A DNA stretch of 64,000 nt from Planctomycetaceae bacterium (lineage in GTDB: Bacteria > Planctomycetota > Planctomycetia > Planctomycetales > Planctomycetaceae): contig CP051247.1 of the NCBI GenBank assembly GCA_017795105.1, forward strand, positions 1,736,001 to 1,800,000, in the 5' to 3' direction. Below are positions 1 through 9,075 of the stretch, piece by piece. Under the pieces are notes generated by a model. The model saw only the letters and a list, made by a program, of their open reading frames with translations, was not told where the DNA came from and did no database searches. The translations under genes were made by a program, and so were the position numbers. The first letter of the stretch is position 1, and every line of letters starts with the position of its first letter.

Positions 1-1
1 C

Positions 2-577
2 CCTTATCAGCCGCCTCAACTCGAATTGTTCCGGGGCACGACGCAAACCGCCTGCGGACATGGAGCCGCCGCGATGGGGCCGTTCTACTGCCCCGCTGAC
101 TCCATGGTTTATATCGACCTGTCGTTCTACGACCAGCTCCGGGATGAATTGAACTCTCCCGGCGATTTCGCTCAGGCGTATGTGATTGCTCACGAAGTCG
201 GACATCACGTGCAGAATCTGCTCGGCTATTCCGATCTCGTGCAACGAGCACGGATGCAGTCTTCTGAAGAGAAGGCCAACCAGATGTCGGTCCGGCTCGA
301 ATTGCAGGCCGATTATCTGGCCGGGGTTTGGGCTCATCACGCACAACAGCAGTTTCAGGTTCTCGAGCAGGGCGATGTTGAAGAAGGCCTGAATGCCGCC
401 CGACAGATCGGCGATGACATGCTGCAGAAGAAATCGCGCGGGGTCGTGGTCCCTGAACAGTTTACGCACGGCACATCGGCTCAGCGCGTGCGGTGGTTTC
501 GGGAAGGACTCCGGTCGGGCGATCCCTCGAAGGCAACTCTCGATGAATTCTTTGAGATGTCGTATTCCTCGCTCTAG
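2..577 (+). CDS. YpfJ-type neutral zinc metallopeptidase (5' partial)
   Basis: C-terminal 191 residues of a protein of the YpfJ/KPN_02809 putative neutral zinc metallopeptidase family. The frame is open from base 2, so the start lies outside the window. A TTG at 26 is not the real start, because the conserved block with FRGTTQTACG and GPFYCPADS runs straight through it. The zinc site is visible as HEVGHHVQ (HExxH), followed by a conserved LELQADYLAGVWAHH helix that probably gives the third ligand. Family members are usually membrane-anchored near the N terminus, and that part is missing here. The substrate is unknown for this family. It ends with TAG and is followed by about 180 bases without a recognisable gene. 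Confidence 0.9.
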   Translation, partial: PYQPPQLELFRGTTQTACGHGAAAMGPFYCPADSMVYIDLSFYDQLRDELNSPGDFAQAYVIAHEVGHHVQNLLGYSDLVQRARMQSSEEKANQMSVRLELQADYLAGVWAHHAQQQFQVLEQGDVEEGLNAARQIGDDMLQKKSRGVVVPEQFTHGTSAQRVRWFREGLRSGDPSKATLDEFFEMSYSSL

Positions 578-755
578 CGAGACTTGCTCTGGGCCCGGAT
601 CTTTCCGCTGAACGCTCTAAACCACCACTCACACAAGTGTTTCGACATATTCTGACCTGAATTCGGAACACGATTCGCTTAAGCAGGAATCATGGTGCGG
701 CGAGGACGTCGCAAATTGTTGACCCCATGAATTCTACTGTAGAAAAGGGCGAATC

Positions 756-938
756 ATGATCAAACTGTGTCAGAGAGTGCTTGTGACCGTAGCACTGGGT
801 GCCGCTTTCTTTGTCACCTGGAGAGAAGGTTACATTCAGGGATTTTGTGAACGTCAGGAATATGAGCGATTTGGCGGACTGGTCGATACCCCGGCAGAAA
901 CCGTCAGCTGGAATATCGACGTCAGCTCCAACAGGTAG
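756..938 (+). CDS. Small membrane or secreted protein, probably cut short by a frameshift
   Basis: Sixty codons starting MIKLCQRVLV, with a hydrophobic segment at about residues 6-20 followed by a charged stretch (YIQGFCERQEYERFGG). An AAAGGG-like ribosome site lies just before the ATG. The product is not recognised. The frame closes at a TAG (936-938), but a different frame stays open from about 863 to a TGA at 1190-1192. Over 938-1192 that frame has strongly G/C-ending codons, as real genes here do. The true product may therefore be a secreted protein of about 145 residues broken by an indel near 920-940. Inference only; no homologue could be checked. Confidence 0.5.
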   Translation: MIKLCQRVLVTVALGAAFFVTWREGYIQGFCERQEYERFGGLVDTPAETVSWNIDVSSNR

Positions 939-1166
939 TCCGACGGAACAAGCTAAGCCCACTGAAGACCCCACCACACGACCCACCTGTTGACCTGCCG
1001 ACTCTGAGCTCCCCGCTTCAGAACCTCAACAAGCCCAGCGACAACCTCCACGCGATCGACTATGATGTTGGTGCGCACAGACTGTGTGTCTTCCCGTGCA
1101 TTCCCTGCACCTGGGTCGACCCGACTGCCCCTTCTTTGTTGGTCCTCGCACGTTGGAACTCGCCGC

Positions 1167-2033
1167 TTGAATCGGCCATCGCACACCCGTGAAGAATACG
1201 TTGAGCAGGCTTACTTCTTCCGCGCCTATCGGGAGCGGCTCGAAGAAGATCTGCCCGCGCAGGAAATTCTCAAGTCGATCTCTCAGGAGATTCTGGCGAC
1301 GACCCGGTTGCCGATGGCGCTGGAGTTCCTGTCTTCCGAGATGATGCTGCATGGTCGCATCGGCGGAGGGATGGAGCGGCTCACGCATTACTTCACTCCC
1401 TTTCAAACGTTCGTCATCAATCAGGCGGAACTGGATCGCTCCAAGTTCGATCTGAAAATCGCGCTGGAGATTCTTGAAAAGGAAGCGGAATTCCTCGCCA
1501 GTGAATCGGCGAGCCGTCAGGGACTGTTCGTCTATCAGTTCGAAGCCCTGTCGCGGAACCGACTCGGTTATCAGCAGGGGCTGCAGGCCGTCGCATCCGA
1601 TCCCATGTTCAACGACGACTGGCGCGACTGGATCAGCAAGGTCCGACAATCGCTCGGCATGGTTGAGTTCGCGGAAATGATCTACCTCCGCTCGGAATTT
1701 CGAGTGGTCGAAGTTCGCCGTCGGACGGAGAACAGCGACTACCAGCCGTCTTACACCGTTCTCTTCGGACTGCAGGAAGGCCGGATCGCTCAGGCGAACC
1801 GCGGTCGCGACCCGCTCTACATGTTCGCGGCTCTGCAGCGGCACCTCGGGTACCCCAAAGTCCCTCGCCCGAAACCTCCAGCCAGCAAGCGGATCGATCC
1901 GATCATCGAGAACCGTCTGCAGCAACTCGAAGCCCGACTGAAACTGCTAGAAGCCGAACAGGCCGGACAACTCGATCTGTCCGAATTCTACGTGAAGGGC
2001 GAGAAGCCGACCTTCAAGGACGAGCCGGGTTAA
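1167..2033 (+). CDS. Conserved planctomycete hypothetical protein
   Basis: A cytoplasmic protein of about 288 residues, without a signal peptide or membrane segments, rich in charged and aromatic residues (HTREEYVEQAYFFRAYRERL near the start). It resembles a planctomycete-restricted family of unknown function. The C terminus has a heptad-like stretch (IENRLQQLEARLKLLEAEQ) suggesting a short coiled coil, so it may oligomerise. The start is uncertain. An ATG at 1062 would add 35 residues that look non-coding (proline/serine/arginine mix with no coding character). I prefer the TTG at 1167, which gives an N terminus NRPSHTREEY, with a weak GGA-like ribosome site. The upstream reading overlaps it by 26 bases in another frame. 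Confidence 0.75.
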   Translation: MNRPSHTREEYVEQAYFFRAYRERLEEDLPAQEILKSISQEILATTRLPMALEFLSSEMMLHGRIGGGMERLTHYFTPFQTFVINQAELDRSKFDLKIALEILEKEAEFLASESASRQGLFVYQFEALSRNRLGYQQGLQAVASDPMFNDDWRDWISKVRQSLGMVEFAEMIYLRSEFRVVEVRRRTENSDYQPSYTVLFGLQEGRIAQANRGRDPLYMFAALQRHLGYPKVPRPKPPASKRIDPIIENRLQQLEARLKLLEAEQAGQLDLSEFYVKGEKPTFKDEPG

Positions 2034-2116
2034 GCGGCTCGCCGCACGATTGCCTGATCCTCCCGTTCATCGATAGACTCGAATCCGTCCCCTGCTCCAT
2101 TCAAAGGATCGATTCG

Positions 2117-3070
2117 ATGATTCGCCGCGAAGCGCTTCTGCTGCTCGTCTTCTCGCTGACAATGCCCCTGCTCGCAACGGCTGCTGAACAGGACGTCCGA
2201 CATTCTTTTCTCACCGCGGATTCCTCCAAGAAGCTGATCGCCATCGTCGGCGAAGACAATCAACTCCAGTGGAGTTACAAGATTGGTCCGCTGCATGACC
2301 TGCATCAGCTCGAAAATGGGAACATCCTGTTTCAGGACAGCTGGACACACATTGTCGAGGTGAATCCGAAAACGAACGAGATCGTCTGGGAATTCACGGC
2401 TGGCCAGGATACTGATCGGAAAGTCGAAGTCCATGCCTTTCAGCGACTCGACAACGGCAACACGATGGTCGTCGAATCAGGAACATCGAGGATTCTGGAA
2501 GTCGATTCCGCCGGGAAAGTCGTGAAGACGGTTCCGCTGAAGGTGAAAGAGCCGCATCATCATCGCGACACGCGGCTCGTTCGCAAGCTCGATACTGGCA
2601 ACTATCTCGTCTGCCACGAAGGCGAAGGTCGGGTCGCTGAGTACAACGATGACGGCAAGATCGTCTGGCAGTACAAGGTTCCACTCTTCGGCGAAAAGCC
2701 ACGCAAAGGACACGGCGTTGAGGGTTACGGGAACCAGTGTTTCGCAGCTCTGCGACTCGAAAACGGCAACACCCTCATCTCCACCGGCAACGGGCATCGG
2801 GTCATTGAAGTGACGCCGAAGAAGGAGATCGTCTGGTCGCTCGAACAGAACGAACTCCCCGGCATTCAACTGGCGTGGGTCACGACCCTGCAGGTGCTGC
2901 CAAACGGGAACATCGTCCTCGGTAACTGTCACGCCGGTCCCGAGAATCCGCAGATCATCGAAGTCACCCGGGACAAAAAGGTCGTCTGGTCGTTCAAAGA
3001 CTTCGACCGCTTCGGAAATGCACTGACCAACACGCAGATACTAACCACGAATGGCCAGAAGCTGCCCTAG
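2117..3070 (+). CDS. Secreted PQQ-like beta-propeller protein
   Basis: 317 residues with a clear signal peptide (MIRREALLLLVFSLTMPLLATAAE). The mature part is built of repeated units of the type 'ENGNILF...IVEVNPKTNEIVWEF', 'DNGNTMVV...ILEVDSAGKVVKT', 'ENGNTLIS...VIEVTPKKEIVWSL' and 'PNGNIVLG...IIEVTRDKKVVWSF'. This is the alternating strand pattern of PQQ-like or arylsulfotransferase-like propellers. No cofactor-binding residues can be assigned, so it is probably a structural or binding propeller in the periplasm or on the surface. An AAAGGA ribosome site precedes the ATG. It converges with the DUF1552 gene with only ten bases between the stop codons. Confidence 0.85.
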   Translation: MIRREALLLLVFSLTMPLLATAAEQDVRHSFLTADSSKKLIAIVGEDNQLQWSYKIGPLHDLHQLENGNILFQDSWTHIVEVNPKTNEIVWEFTAGQDTDRKVEVHAFQRLDNGNTMVVESGTSRILEVDSAGKVVKTVPLKVKEPHHHRDTRLVRKLDTGNYLVCHEGEGRVAEYNDDGKIVWQYKVPLFGEKPRKGHGVEGYGNQCFAALRLENGNTLISTGNGHRVIEVTPKKEIVWSLEQNELPGIQLAWVTTLQVLPNGNIVLGNCHAGPENPQIIEVTRDKKVVWSFKDFDRFGNALTNTQILTTNGQKLP

Positions 3071-3080
3071 TTTAACCGCA

Positions 3081-4367
3081 TCACGCGAAGTCGAGCCCGG
3101 TCATCGTTCCCGTTCCCGTGGAGAAGCGGTCGGTTTCAATGCCCATTCGCTGCAGCATGCTGACATACAGATTCGCCAGCGGATAGTTGTTCTCGCGAGA
3201 GAACGCCAGATGCTGGCCGTGTCGGAAGCCCCCGCCGGCGAGCAGCACAGGAAGATTCGTCGTATCGTGCCGCGAGGCGTTGCCGAGGTTACTGCCGTAG
3301 AGCACCATCGTCTGATCCAGCATCGAGGCTGATCCCTCACTGACTCCCTGCAGCCCGGTCAACAGACGATTCAGCTCTTTGAACTGGGCTTCTTCGACGA
3401 GCCGCAACTGTTCGCGCGATTCCTCGATACTCATCTGATGCGTGAGTGCGTGGTGAGGCATCTCGACGCCGGGCAGATCGACCTTGGGATTGAACTGCTG
3501 CGTCACGAAGATGGTGATGAGCCGCGTGGAATCGGTTTCGATGGCCAGCCGCGACAGATCGTAAATCGCTCGCGTCCGTTCGACGAGAGCGGTTGGATCG
3601 AGGTTATCCTTCGGCATCTCGACATCGACTTCGGGCTTCGGTTTCTGTTCCCAGGCTTCGCTTGCTTCGAGCCGCTGCTCAACTTCACGCACCGACGTCA
3701 GGAACTGATCAAGTCGCTGCCGGTCCCGTTTGCCCGCTTTACGTTCGAGCGTCTGCAGTCGCCCCTCGAACTGATCCATCAGACTCTGGCCTTCACGCAG
3801 CCGGGCGATCTGTGCTTCGACTTCGCGTGGTGATCCCTGCAGAAACAGCTGGCGATAGATCGACGATGGTCGGAACTCGCTCGGAATGGCCACGCCATCA
3901 GCCGAGAACGACAGCGACTTGTTCGACGGACCAACGCGGAGAGTCAGACTCGGAAAGCGGGTCACCGGTCCCTGTATCAACGCCGCGTACTGATCGAGCG
4001 AGATCGTATTCTTAAAGCCCGGCTTGCGGGGATGCGGTGCTCCCGTGAGGAAGCAAAGGTCCGTCTGATGTCCGCCGGTCACTTCAGGATGAGAGAGCCC
4101 GGAGAACACCGTGAACTGGTCGCGATGCTCGGCGAGGACGTTCAAATACGGCGTCAGCTTGAAATCGCGGCCGGACTGTTCCGGAAAGAAATACTCCGGC
4201 ACGATGCCCAGGTCGGTCATGATGGCGATCATACGCCGCGGCGGAGCCGGTTCGCGATCGCTGGCCGAGGCGCGTTCCGCCAGACAGTCGAGCCAGGGCA
4301 ATGTCAGGCAGGCTCCGGCCGAGCGGAGAAATCCACGGCGGTTGAGGGCGTGCTGAAGTGGCATCAT
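3081..4367 (-). CDS. DUF1552 protein (Tat-type signal)
   Basis: 428 residues. The N terminus has a twin-arginine-like export signal (NRRGFLRSAG followed by a hydrophobic stretch ending LPWLDCLAERASA). The rest matches DUF1552, a planctomycete/verrucomicrobial family almost always encoded with a DUF1592 cytochrome. Typical elements are PRRMIAIMTDLGIVPEYFFP near the start of the mature protein, TGGHQTDLCFLTG, a central coiled-coil-like segment (ESIEE/LQTLERKAGKRDRQRLDQF region) and LYGSNLGNASRHDTTNLPVLLAGG near the end. The last part resembles metal-site motifs of the alkaline phosphatase/sulfatase fold. The start overlaps the stop of the DUF1592 gene by four bases (ATGA), which implies translational coupling. 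Biochemical function is unknown. Confidence 0.93.
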   Translation of the reverse strand: MMPLQHALNRRGFLRSAGACLTLPWLDCLAERASASDREPAPPRRMIAIMTDLGIVPEYFFPEQSGRDFKLTPYLNVLAEHRDQFTVFSGLSHPEVTGGHQTDLCFLTGAPHPRKPGFKNTISLDQYAALIQGPVTRFPSLTLRVGPSNKSLSFSADGVAIPSEFRPSSIYRQLFLQGSPREVEAQIARLREGQSLMDQFEGRLQTLERKAGKRDRQRLDQFLTSVREVEQRLEASEAWEQKPKPEVDVEMPKDNLDPTALVERTRAIYDLSRLAIETDSTRLITIFVTQQFNPKVDLPGVEMPHHALTHQMSIEESREQLRLVEEAQFKELNRLLTGLQGVSEGSASMLDQTMVLYGSNLGNASRHDTTNLPVLLAGGGFRHGQHLAFSRENNYPLANLYVSMLQRMGIETDRFSTGTGTMTGLDFA

Positions 4368-6961
4368 TGAACGGTCTCGACGGAAGGTTGTTGAACATCC
4401 AGAAACATGCGGCTCGTGGCCACAGCTTTCATCATATCACGAATTCCGAATTCGCCGGCTTCCAGTTCGTTCAGAATTGCATTGAACTCCGCTTCATCGG
4501 CAAAACTGACGGGCGTTCCGGTCGCGTAGACCACCAGCTGCCGCAGCAGATTCTCCGCCAGCTGACGTTCCCGCTGAGCAAGCAACCGCTTGAATTCTTC
4601 GATCGTCTGGAATTCGCCGGAACCGGGCATGTCGCCCGAGGCATCGACTGGAAGCGCCAGGCTTACACGTGCTGGCTGGCCGCCGCGAAGGAACAGATCG
4701 CGAATGCGATCCCCCTGCCCCAGCGAACGATACCGCTCCCGATAGCCGCCCATGACATCGAACGACTCAAGCGCAAAGCCGGGCGGATCGATCTTCTGAT
4801 GACACCCCGCACATGCCGGATCGCTGCGATGCTGTGCCAGCTGCTCGCGAATCGTCGTCGCCCCGGAAATATCGGGCTCGACCGCAGGAACCGAAGCCGG
4901 CGGCGGAGGGGGAGGATCGCCCAGAATCTGCGACATCACGAATGTCCCGCGAGTGACGGGAGAAGTTGTCGTTCCGTTGGCGGTCGTCTTCAAAACAGCT
5001 GCGTGGGTGAGAAGTCCACCACGGTGACAATCCTCGGGAAGTTCAACGCGTCGCATTTCGGTGCCGGTGACCTCCGCGATCCCGTAATGCTCGGCCAGCC
5101 GCTGATTCAGCACGGAAAAATCAGAATCAACGATGTGCTTCACGCCGAGGTTTCCCCGCACGAGCGTCGCGAAGTATCCCCGAGTTTCTTTGATCATCGA
5201 ATCGAGCAGCAGCGGATTGTATTCCGGATACAGATTCTCATCCGGCTCGGTCAGCTCGATGTCTTTCAACATCAGCCAGTGATCGAGGAAGTGCGTCACG
5301 AATCGCTCGGACCGCGGATCTTCGAGCATGCGTTCGACATGGTCGAGCAGCACGGACTCATCGCTGAGTTTCGCCTGAGCCGCATCGTTCAACAGAAGCT
5401 CATCGGGCGGCGACGACCACAGAAAATAGGCCAGCCGCGTCGCGATGTCGAACTGCGAATCGTCATTCTTCGGAGCATTTAACAGCACAACAGCGGGAGA
5501 CGTTAGAATCGCTCGATAGGCGGCGAGAAGACCTTCGGCGTAACTTGCCCCGGCTGCTGTCTTCTCCCGATAAACGGATCGCGGAACTTCAAGATCCGAT
5601 TCGGTCACCGGACGTCGCAGCGCTCTGCTCGCGAATTCGGAAAGCAACTCGTCGGCTTGCTGATCGGCGTTCTTCGGCGTCAATGTCACGAGATCAACCG
5701 GTGCGTAATCACGAAACCGACGTTCGCGCCGGTTCAGCTCGGCTTCGTTCTTCTTCGTCAGTTTCTGTTCGCCGAATAATCGCTGATGACTCTGCGGCGG
5801 CCATTCCTCGTAGAACGGGCCTTCCATTTCCATCCAGTTGAAGACGACACCATTGCCGCGCTGCCGCTTCCAGGCTCCGAGCCCCTGCCCACCGGCTCGA
5901 ATCACCGGATAAGTCGACGATGCAACGAGCGGTTTGATGTTGTCGCCCGCGTTGAGCCAGACCGTGATCTCAGCCGTCGTCGGTTTGTAAGACGGCAGAT
6001 CGCAGTAGCCGAGCGTGCGGTCGTCGGTGTAGAAGCCGACCGTTTCCACGCGATCGGTCGGAATGATCTTGCCGAGCTGATTGGTGATTCCGTAGCCATG
6101 CACCCGCAGCGTGTAGTAACCGGGCAGTTCGACGCGAAACGGACGAATTGTCATTCCAAGATTACTCTCGCCATTGATGAAGACGGCAAGTCCATCGAGT
6201 TGCGGCTCCAGATCGACGACGTCACCACTGTCCTGGGCCGCGAAGTCGCCGAGATTGATCTCCAGCGTTTCGTCCGGCTGCATCCCGTTCATCGGAATGG
6301 CCCGGCCCTGTCGCAGCATGGAATAGAAGCCTTGGCACGTCTTGCGGGTTTCATCCACGCCGGAGACTTCGGCTCGGATCAGTTTCGGCTCCGGCTTCAG
6401 CGGTGTCGGAGCGATCGCCTTCTGCAGAGCGAAATCCGCTGCCTCCATCCACTTCACCACATGCACATGCGAGATATCGAGCGCCTCGGCCGACTTGTCG
6501 AACCCATTTGCCGAGCCATCCGGAGGGAGAATCTCCAGCACATTCAGATGCGGCAGCGCGAGGATCTCTCGCAACGTGTTCTGGTATTCATACCGGTTGA
6601 GCCGGCGAAGAGCCGAGCGGCCCTCCTGCTGGTAGAGCGATTGTTCAATCGCGGTGAGTTCCTGACGGAGTGCATCGACGAATGCCTTGCGTTCCGCAGC
6701 CGTCGGCTGTTCCATCTCGGCCGGAGGCATTTCGTGTCGCTCGACCCGCTGGTGGATCTGCCGCCATTCGAGCAGACTGGCGCGATCGATGCCGGTTTCC
6801 AGCAGATCATCCAGGACGAAACTCGCCTCGGCCGCATCGCCCTGATGACAGTCGAGGCAGTGCTGATTCAGGAACTTCGTCACCGTTGGCTCGGCTGCAT
6901 TCAGCGGAAGAGCGAACGCAACGACGGCGAGAGCTGTCCAGGTTATTGAGCGCAGATTCAT
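4364..6961 (-). CDS. DUF1592-family multidomain cytochrome-like protein
   Basis: 865 residues with a signal peptide (about residues 1-22). Domains in order, from motif recognition: a planctomycete cytochrome c motif (HCLDCH at about 34-39), DUF1587 (ALRRLNRYEYQNTLREIL at about 115-135), a carbohydrate-binding-like middle region, DUF1595 (SRALRRPVTESDLE), DUF1592 (about 490-625), DUF1588 with a second haem-type motif (ACAGCHQKIDPPGFALE) and DUF1585 at the C terminus (RQLVVYATGTPVSFADEAEF). The protein is probably a periplasmic redox protein that partners the DUF1552 product. These pairs occur in many copies in planctomycete genomes, and a role in polysaccharide or sulfate-ester breakdown has been proposed but not proved. 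It is the first gene of a two-gene minus-strand operon and is divergent from the beta-lactamase-like gene. Confidence 0.95.
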   Translation of the reverse strand: MNLRSITWTALAVVAFALPLNAAEPTVTKFLNQHCLDCHQGDAAEASFVLDDLLETGIDRASLLEWRQIHQRVERHEMPPAEMEQPTAAERKAFVDALRQELTAIEQSLYQQEGRSALRRLNRYEYQNTLREILALPHLNVLEILPPDGSANGFDKSAEALDISHVHVVKWMEAADFALQKAIAPTPLKPEPKLIRAEVSGVDETRKTCQGFYSMLRQGRAIPMNGMQPDETLEINLGDFAAQDSGDVVDLEPQLDGLAVFINGESNLGMTIRPFRVELPGYYTLRVHGYGITNQLGKIIPTDRVETVGFYTDDRTLGYCDLPSYKPTTAEITVWLNAGDNIKPLVASSTYPVIRAGGQGLGAWKRQRGNGVVFNWMEMEGPFYEEWPPQSHQRLFGEQKLTKKNEAELNRRERRFRDYAPVDLVTLTPKNADQQADELLSEFASRALRRPVTESDLEVPRSVYREKTAAGASYAEGLLAAYRAILTSPAVVLLNAPKNDDSQFDIATRLAYFLWSSPPDELLLNDAAQAKLSDESVLLDHVERMLEDPRSERFVTHFLDHWLMLKDIELTEPDENLYPEYNPLLLDSMIKETRGYFATLVRGNLGVKHIVDSDFSVLNQRLAEHYGIAEVTGTEMRRVELPEDCHRGGLLTHAAVLKTTANGTTTSPVTRGTFVMSQILGDPPPPPPASVPAVEPDISGATTIREQLAQHRSDPACAGCHQKIDPPGFALESFDVMGGYRERYRSLGQGDRIRDLFLRGGQPARVSLALPVDASGDMPGSGEFQTIEEFKRLLAQRERQLAENLLRQLVVYATGTPVSFADEAEFNAILNELEAGEFGIRDMMKAVATSRMFLDVQQPSVETVQ

Positions 6962-7137
6962 GGGAAATCACTCGGGAGGCGAAAGAGGCGGGCTACTCTC
7001 ATGGTATCGGCGGCTGCTGATGCGGACAAGAAGTAATCTGGCGAGCAAGACCTTCCGGAACCGCAATTTGAGCCGAAATCGGTTAGAGTGAAGTTCCTGT
7101 TTTCGTCCATGAACCTGCCTGCTTCTGTGAGTCCTTC

Positions 7138-8337
7138 ATGCCGCACTTCTCGACGACCGCTCTTTCCGCCCTGCTCCTGTTAAGCGTCTGTTTCACTTCA
7201 GCCCAGTCGGGCCGCTGTGCCGATGCGACAAGTCCGACCGCAATCCCTGCCGCGCAGGTAGTCGAAATCGACGCGGTCGTGAAAGACGGCATCGATCGCG
7301 GCCAGCTGCCGGGGTGCGTGGTGATGATCGGACATCGCGGGAAAATCGTTTTCGAGAAGGCGTACGGAGAACGGCAGGTCGAGCCGGAATCGGTCGCGAT
7401 GACTGTCGATACGGTGTTCGACCTCGCGTCGCTCACCAAGCCGGTCGCGACCGCGACGTGCATCATGCATCTGGTTGAACAGGGGAAGCTGAATCTCGAT
7501 CAGAAGGTGGTCGAAATCATTCCGACCTTCACCGGGAACGGCAAAGAGAATATCACCATCCGACAACTATTGATCCACCAGTCCGGGTTGATCGCCGACA
7601 ATTCGCTTCGGGACTACCTCGATGGCCCGGGGAAAGCGTTCGAGCGGATCGATGCACTCAAGTTGACCGCCGAGCCCGGCACGAAATTCATTTACAGCGA
7701 CGTCGGCTTCATCATGCTCGGCCGAATCGTCGAGGTCACCGGTGGGATGCCGCTCAACGAATACGCGGCAAAGCACATCTTTAAACCATCCGGCATGACC
7801 GAGACGGGCTACCTGCCTGAGAAGTCTCTGCACAGCCGCACGGCTCCAACCGAGCGACGAGACGGAAAATGGATGCAGGGCGAAGTTCACGATCCCCGGG
7901 CGTACGAACTGAACGGCGTCGCCGGACATGCCGGACTGTTTTCAACCGCACAGGATCTTTCGCGGTATGCGACGATGATGCTCAACGGCGGCAGAATCGA
8001 CGGACAACAGGTGCTGAAGCCGGAGACGATCGAGCTGATGGTCGCTCCGCATGAGGTCTCTCGCGGAGTTCGCGGGCTCGGCTGGGACATTCAGTCGCCC
8101 TATTCCAGCAATCGAGGCGATCAGCTGAGCGAGCGTGCCTTCGGACACGGCGGCTTCACCGGAACCGTCCTCTGGATCGATCCCGACAAGGAGATCTTCT
8201 TCATCTTTCTCAGCAATCGACTGCATCCCGACGGAGAAGGTTCCGTGAATTCGCTGGCCGGGCGGATCATCTCGATTGCAGCAGCTGCTCTGTCTTCTGA
8301 AGCACCGAACTCGGAAAGCCCCGCGACGAGTCGATGA
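7138..8337 (+). CDS. Serine beta-lactamase-like hydrolase (class C/EstB type), secreted
   Basis: 399 residues with a signal peptide (hydrophobic segment SALLLLSVCFTSAQ). The three active-site motifs of the class C beta-lactamase / D-alanyl-D-alanine carboxypeptidase / EstB esterase superfamily are visible: SLTK (Ser98-Lys101), YSD in KFIYSDVGFIMLG in place of YxN, and HGGFTG in the position of KTG. The Tyr-Ser-Asp form and the lack of a class-specific signature make an esterase, transpeptidase-like or sugar-ester hydrolase as likely as a true beta-lactamase. Its stop overlaps the start of the TRIC channel gene (ATGA at 8334-8337), so the two are co-translated. Confidence 0.93.
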   Translation: MPHFSTTALSALLLLSVCFTSAQSGRCADATSPTAIPAAQVVEIDAVVKDGIDRGQLPGCVVMIGHRGKIVFEKAYGERQVEPESVAMTVDTVFDLASLTKPVATATCIMHLVEQGKLNLDQKVVEIIPTFTGNGKENITIRQLLIHQSGLIADNSLRDYLDGPGKAFERIDALKLTAEPGTKFIYSDVGFIMLGRIVEVTGGMPLNEYAAKHIFKPSGMTETGYLPEKSLHSRTAPTERRDGKWMQGEVHDPRAYELNGVAGHAGLFSTAQDLSRYATMMLNGGRIDGQQVLKPETIELMVAPHEVSRGVRGLGWDIQSPYSSNRGDQLSERAFGHGGFTGTVLWIDPDKEIFFIFLSNRLHPDGEGSVNSLAGRIISIAAAALSSEAPNSESPATSR

Positions 8338-8963
8338 GTACTTACCAGCTGATTGAGTTGATCGCTGTCATCTCCGGCGGAACCTACGGCGTGCTGCTGG
8401 CCCGCCGGCACGAGATGGACCTGGTCGGCGTTTCGAGCCTGGCGTTCATGGTTGCCTTCGGCGGGGGAACGCTGCGGGATCTGTTTCTCGATCGCTATCC
8501 CCTCTTCTGGATTCGCCACGATCATTACGCCGTCATCGTCTTCGGGCTCGCAGTTGTCACATCGCTGATCCCGAAGATCCCGGATGCGGCTGAGAAATAC
8601 CTGAGCGTTCCCGATGCACTGGGACTGGGAATGTTCAGCGTCGCCGGGGCACTTGCCGGGCAGGAATCGGAAACATCGCTCTTCATCGCAGCCGTGCTCG
8701 GTGTGGTCACGGGAACGTTCGGCGGCGTCATTGCCGATGTCGTCTGTAATCGCGTCCCCAGCCTGTTCCGGCACGCCCCTCTGTATGCAACCTGTTCCTT
8801 TGCCGGCTGCTGGCTGTTGTTTGGCCTGCAATGGCTGCAGATCCCGGACCTCTATGCGATTCCGGTCACGCTTGCGTTCATCGTGACCATGCGGCTGGTT
8901 GCTTTGCGGTGGAACATCCGCCTGCCGCAGTATTCTCCCAGCGATGAATCTTCTTCAGAGTGA
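8334..8963 (+). CDS. TRIC-family (UPF0126/YicG-like) membrane protein
   Basis: 209 residues with about seven hydrophobic segments in two glycine-rich halves. The first half contains ISGGTYGVLLARRHEMDLVG and AFGGGTLRDLFL. The second contains DALGLGMFSVAGA and GVVTGTFGGVIADVVCN. This GGG..RD pattern is the signature of the UPF0126/trimeric intracellular cation channel family, whose prokaryotic members form trimeric cation pores in the inner membrane. A role for the bacterial proteins is not settled; glycine uptake has been reported for a relative. It overlaps the upstream hydrolase gene by four bases. A gap of 112 bases to the next gene leaves room for a separate promoter for the ABC operon. 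Confidence 0.92.
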   Translation: MSTYQLIELIAVISGGTYGVLLARRHEMDLVGVSSLAFMVAFGGGTLRDLFLDRYPLFWIRHDHYAVIVFGLAVVTSLIPKIPDAAEKYLSVPDALGLGMFSVAGALAGQESETSLFIAAVLGVVTGTFGGVIADVVCNRVPSLFRHAPLYATCSFAGCWLLFGLQWLQIPDLYAIPVTLAFIVTMRLVALRWNIRLPQYSPSDESSSE

Positions 8964-9075
8964 CACCCGCGACCGGAACAAACCACCACTGACCGACTCG
9001 GCGACGATCACTTCAGTCCGCGACATCCGGCTATCGGTCTGCTACAGTGAGAGCCCCTTTCTTCGTGAGTGTCAC

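Noticed and set aside
1026..1925. 299-codon minus-strand ORF
   Set aside because: Opposite the conserved HTREEY protein, which has better codon use and ordered sequence.
4358..5482. 374-codon plus-strand ORF
   Set aside because: Shadow of the DUF1592 gene.
5786..6949. 387-codon plus-strand ORF
   Set aside because: Shadow of the DUF1592 gene.
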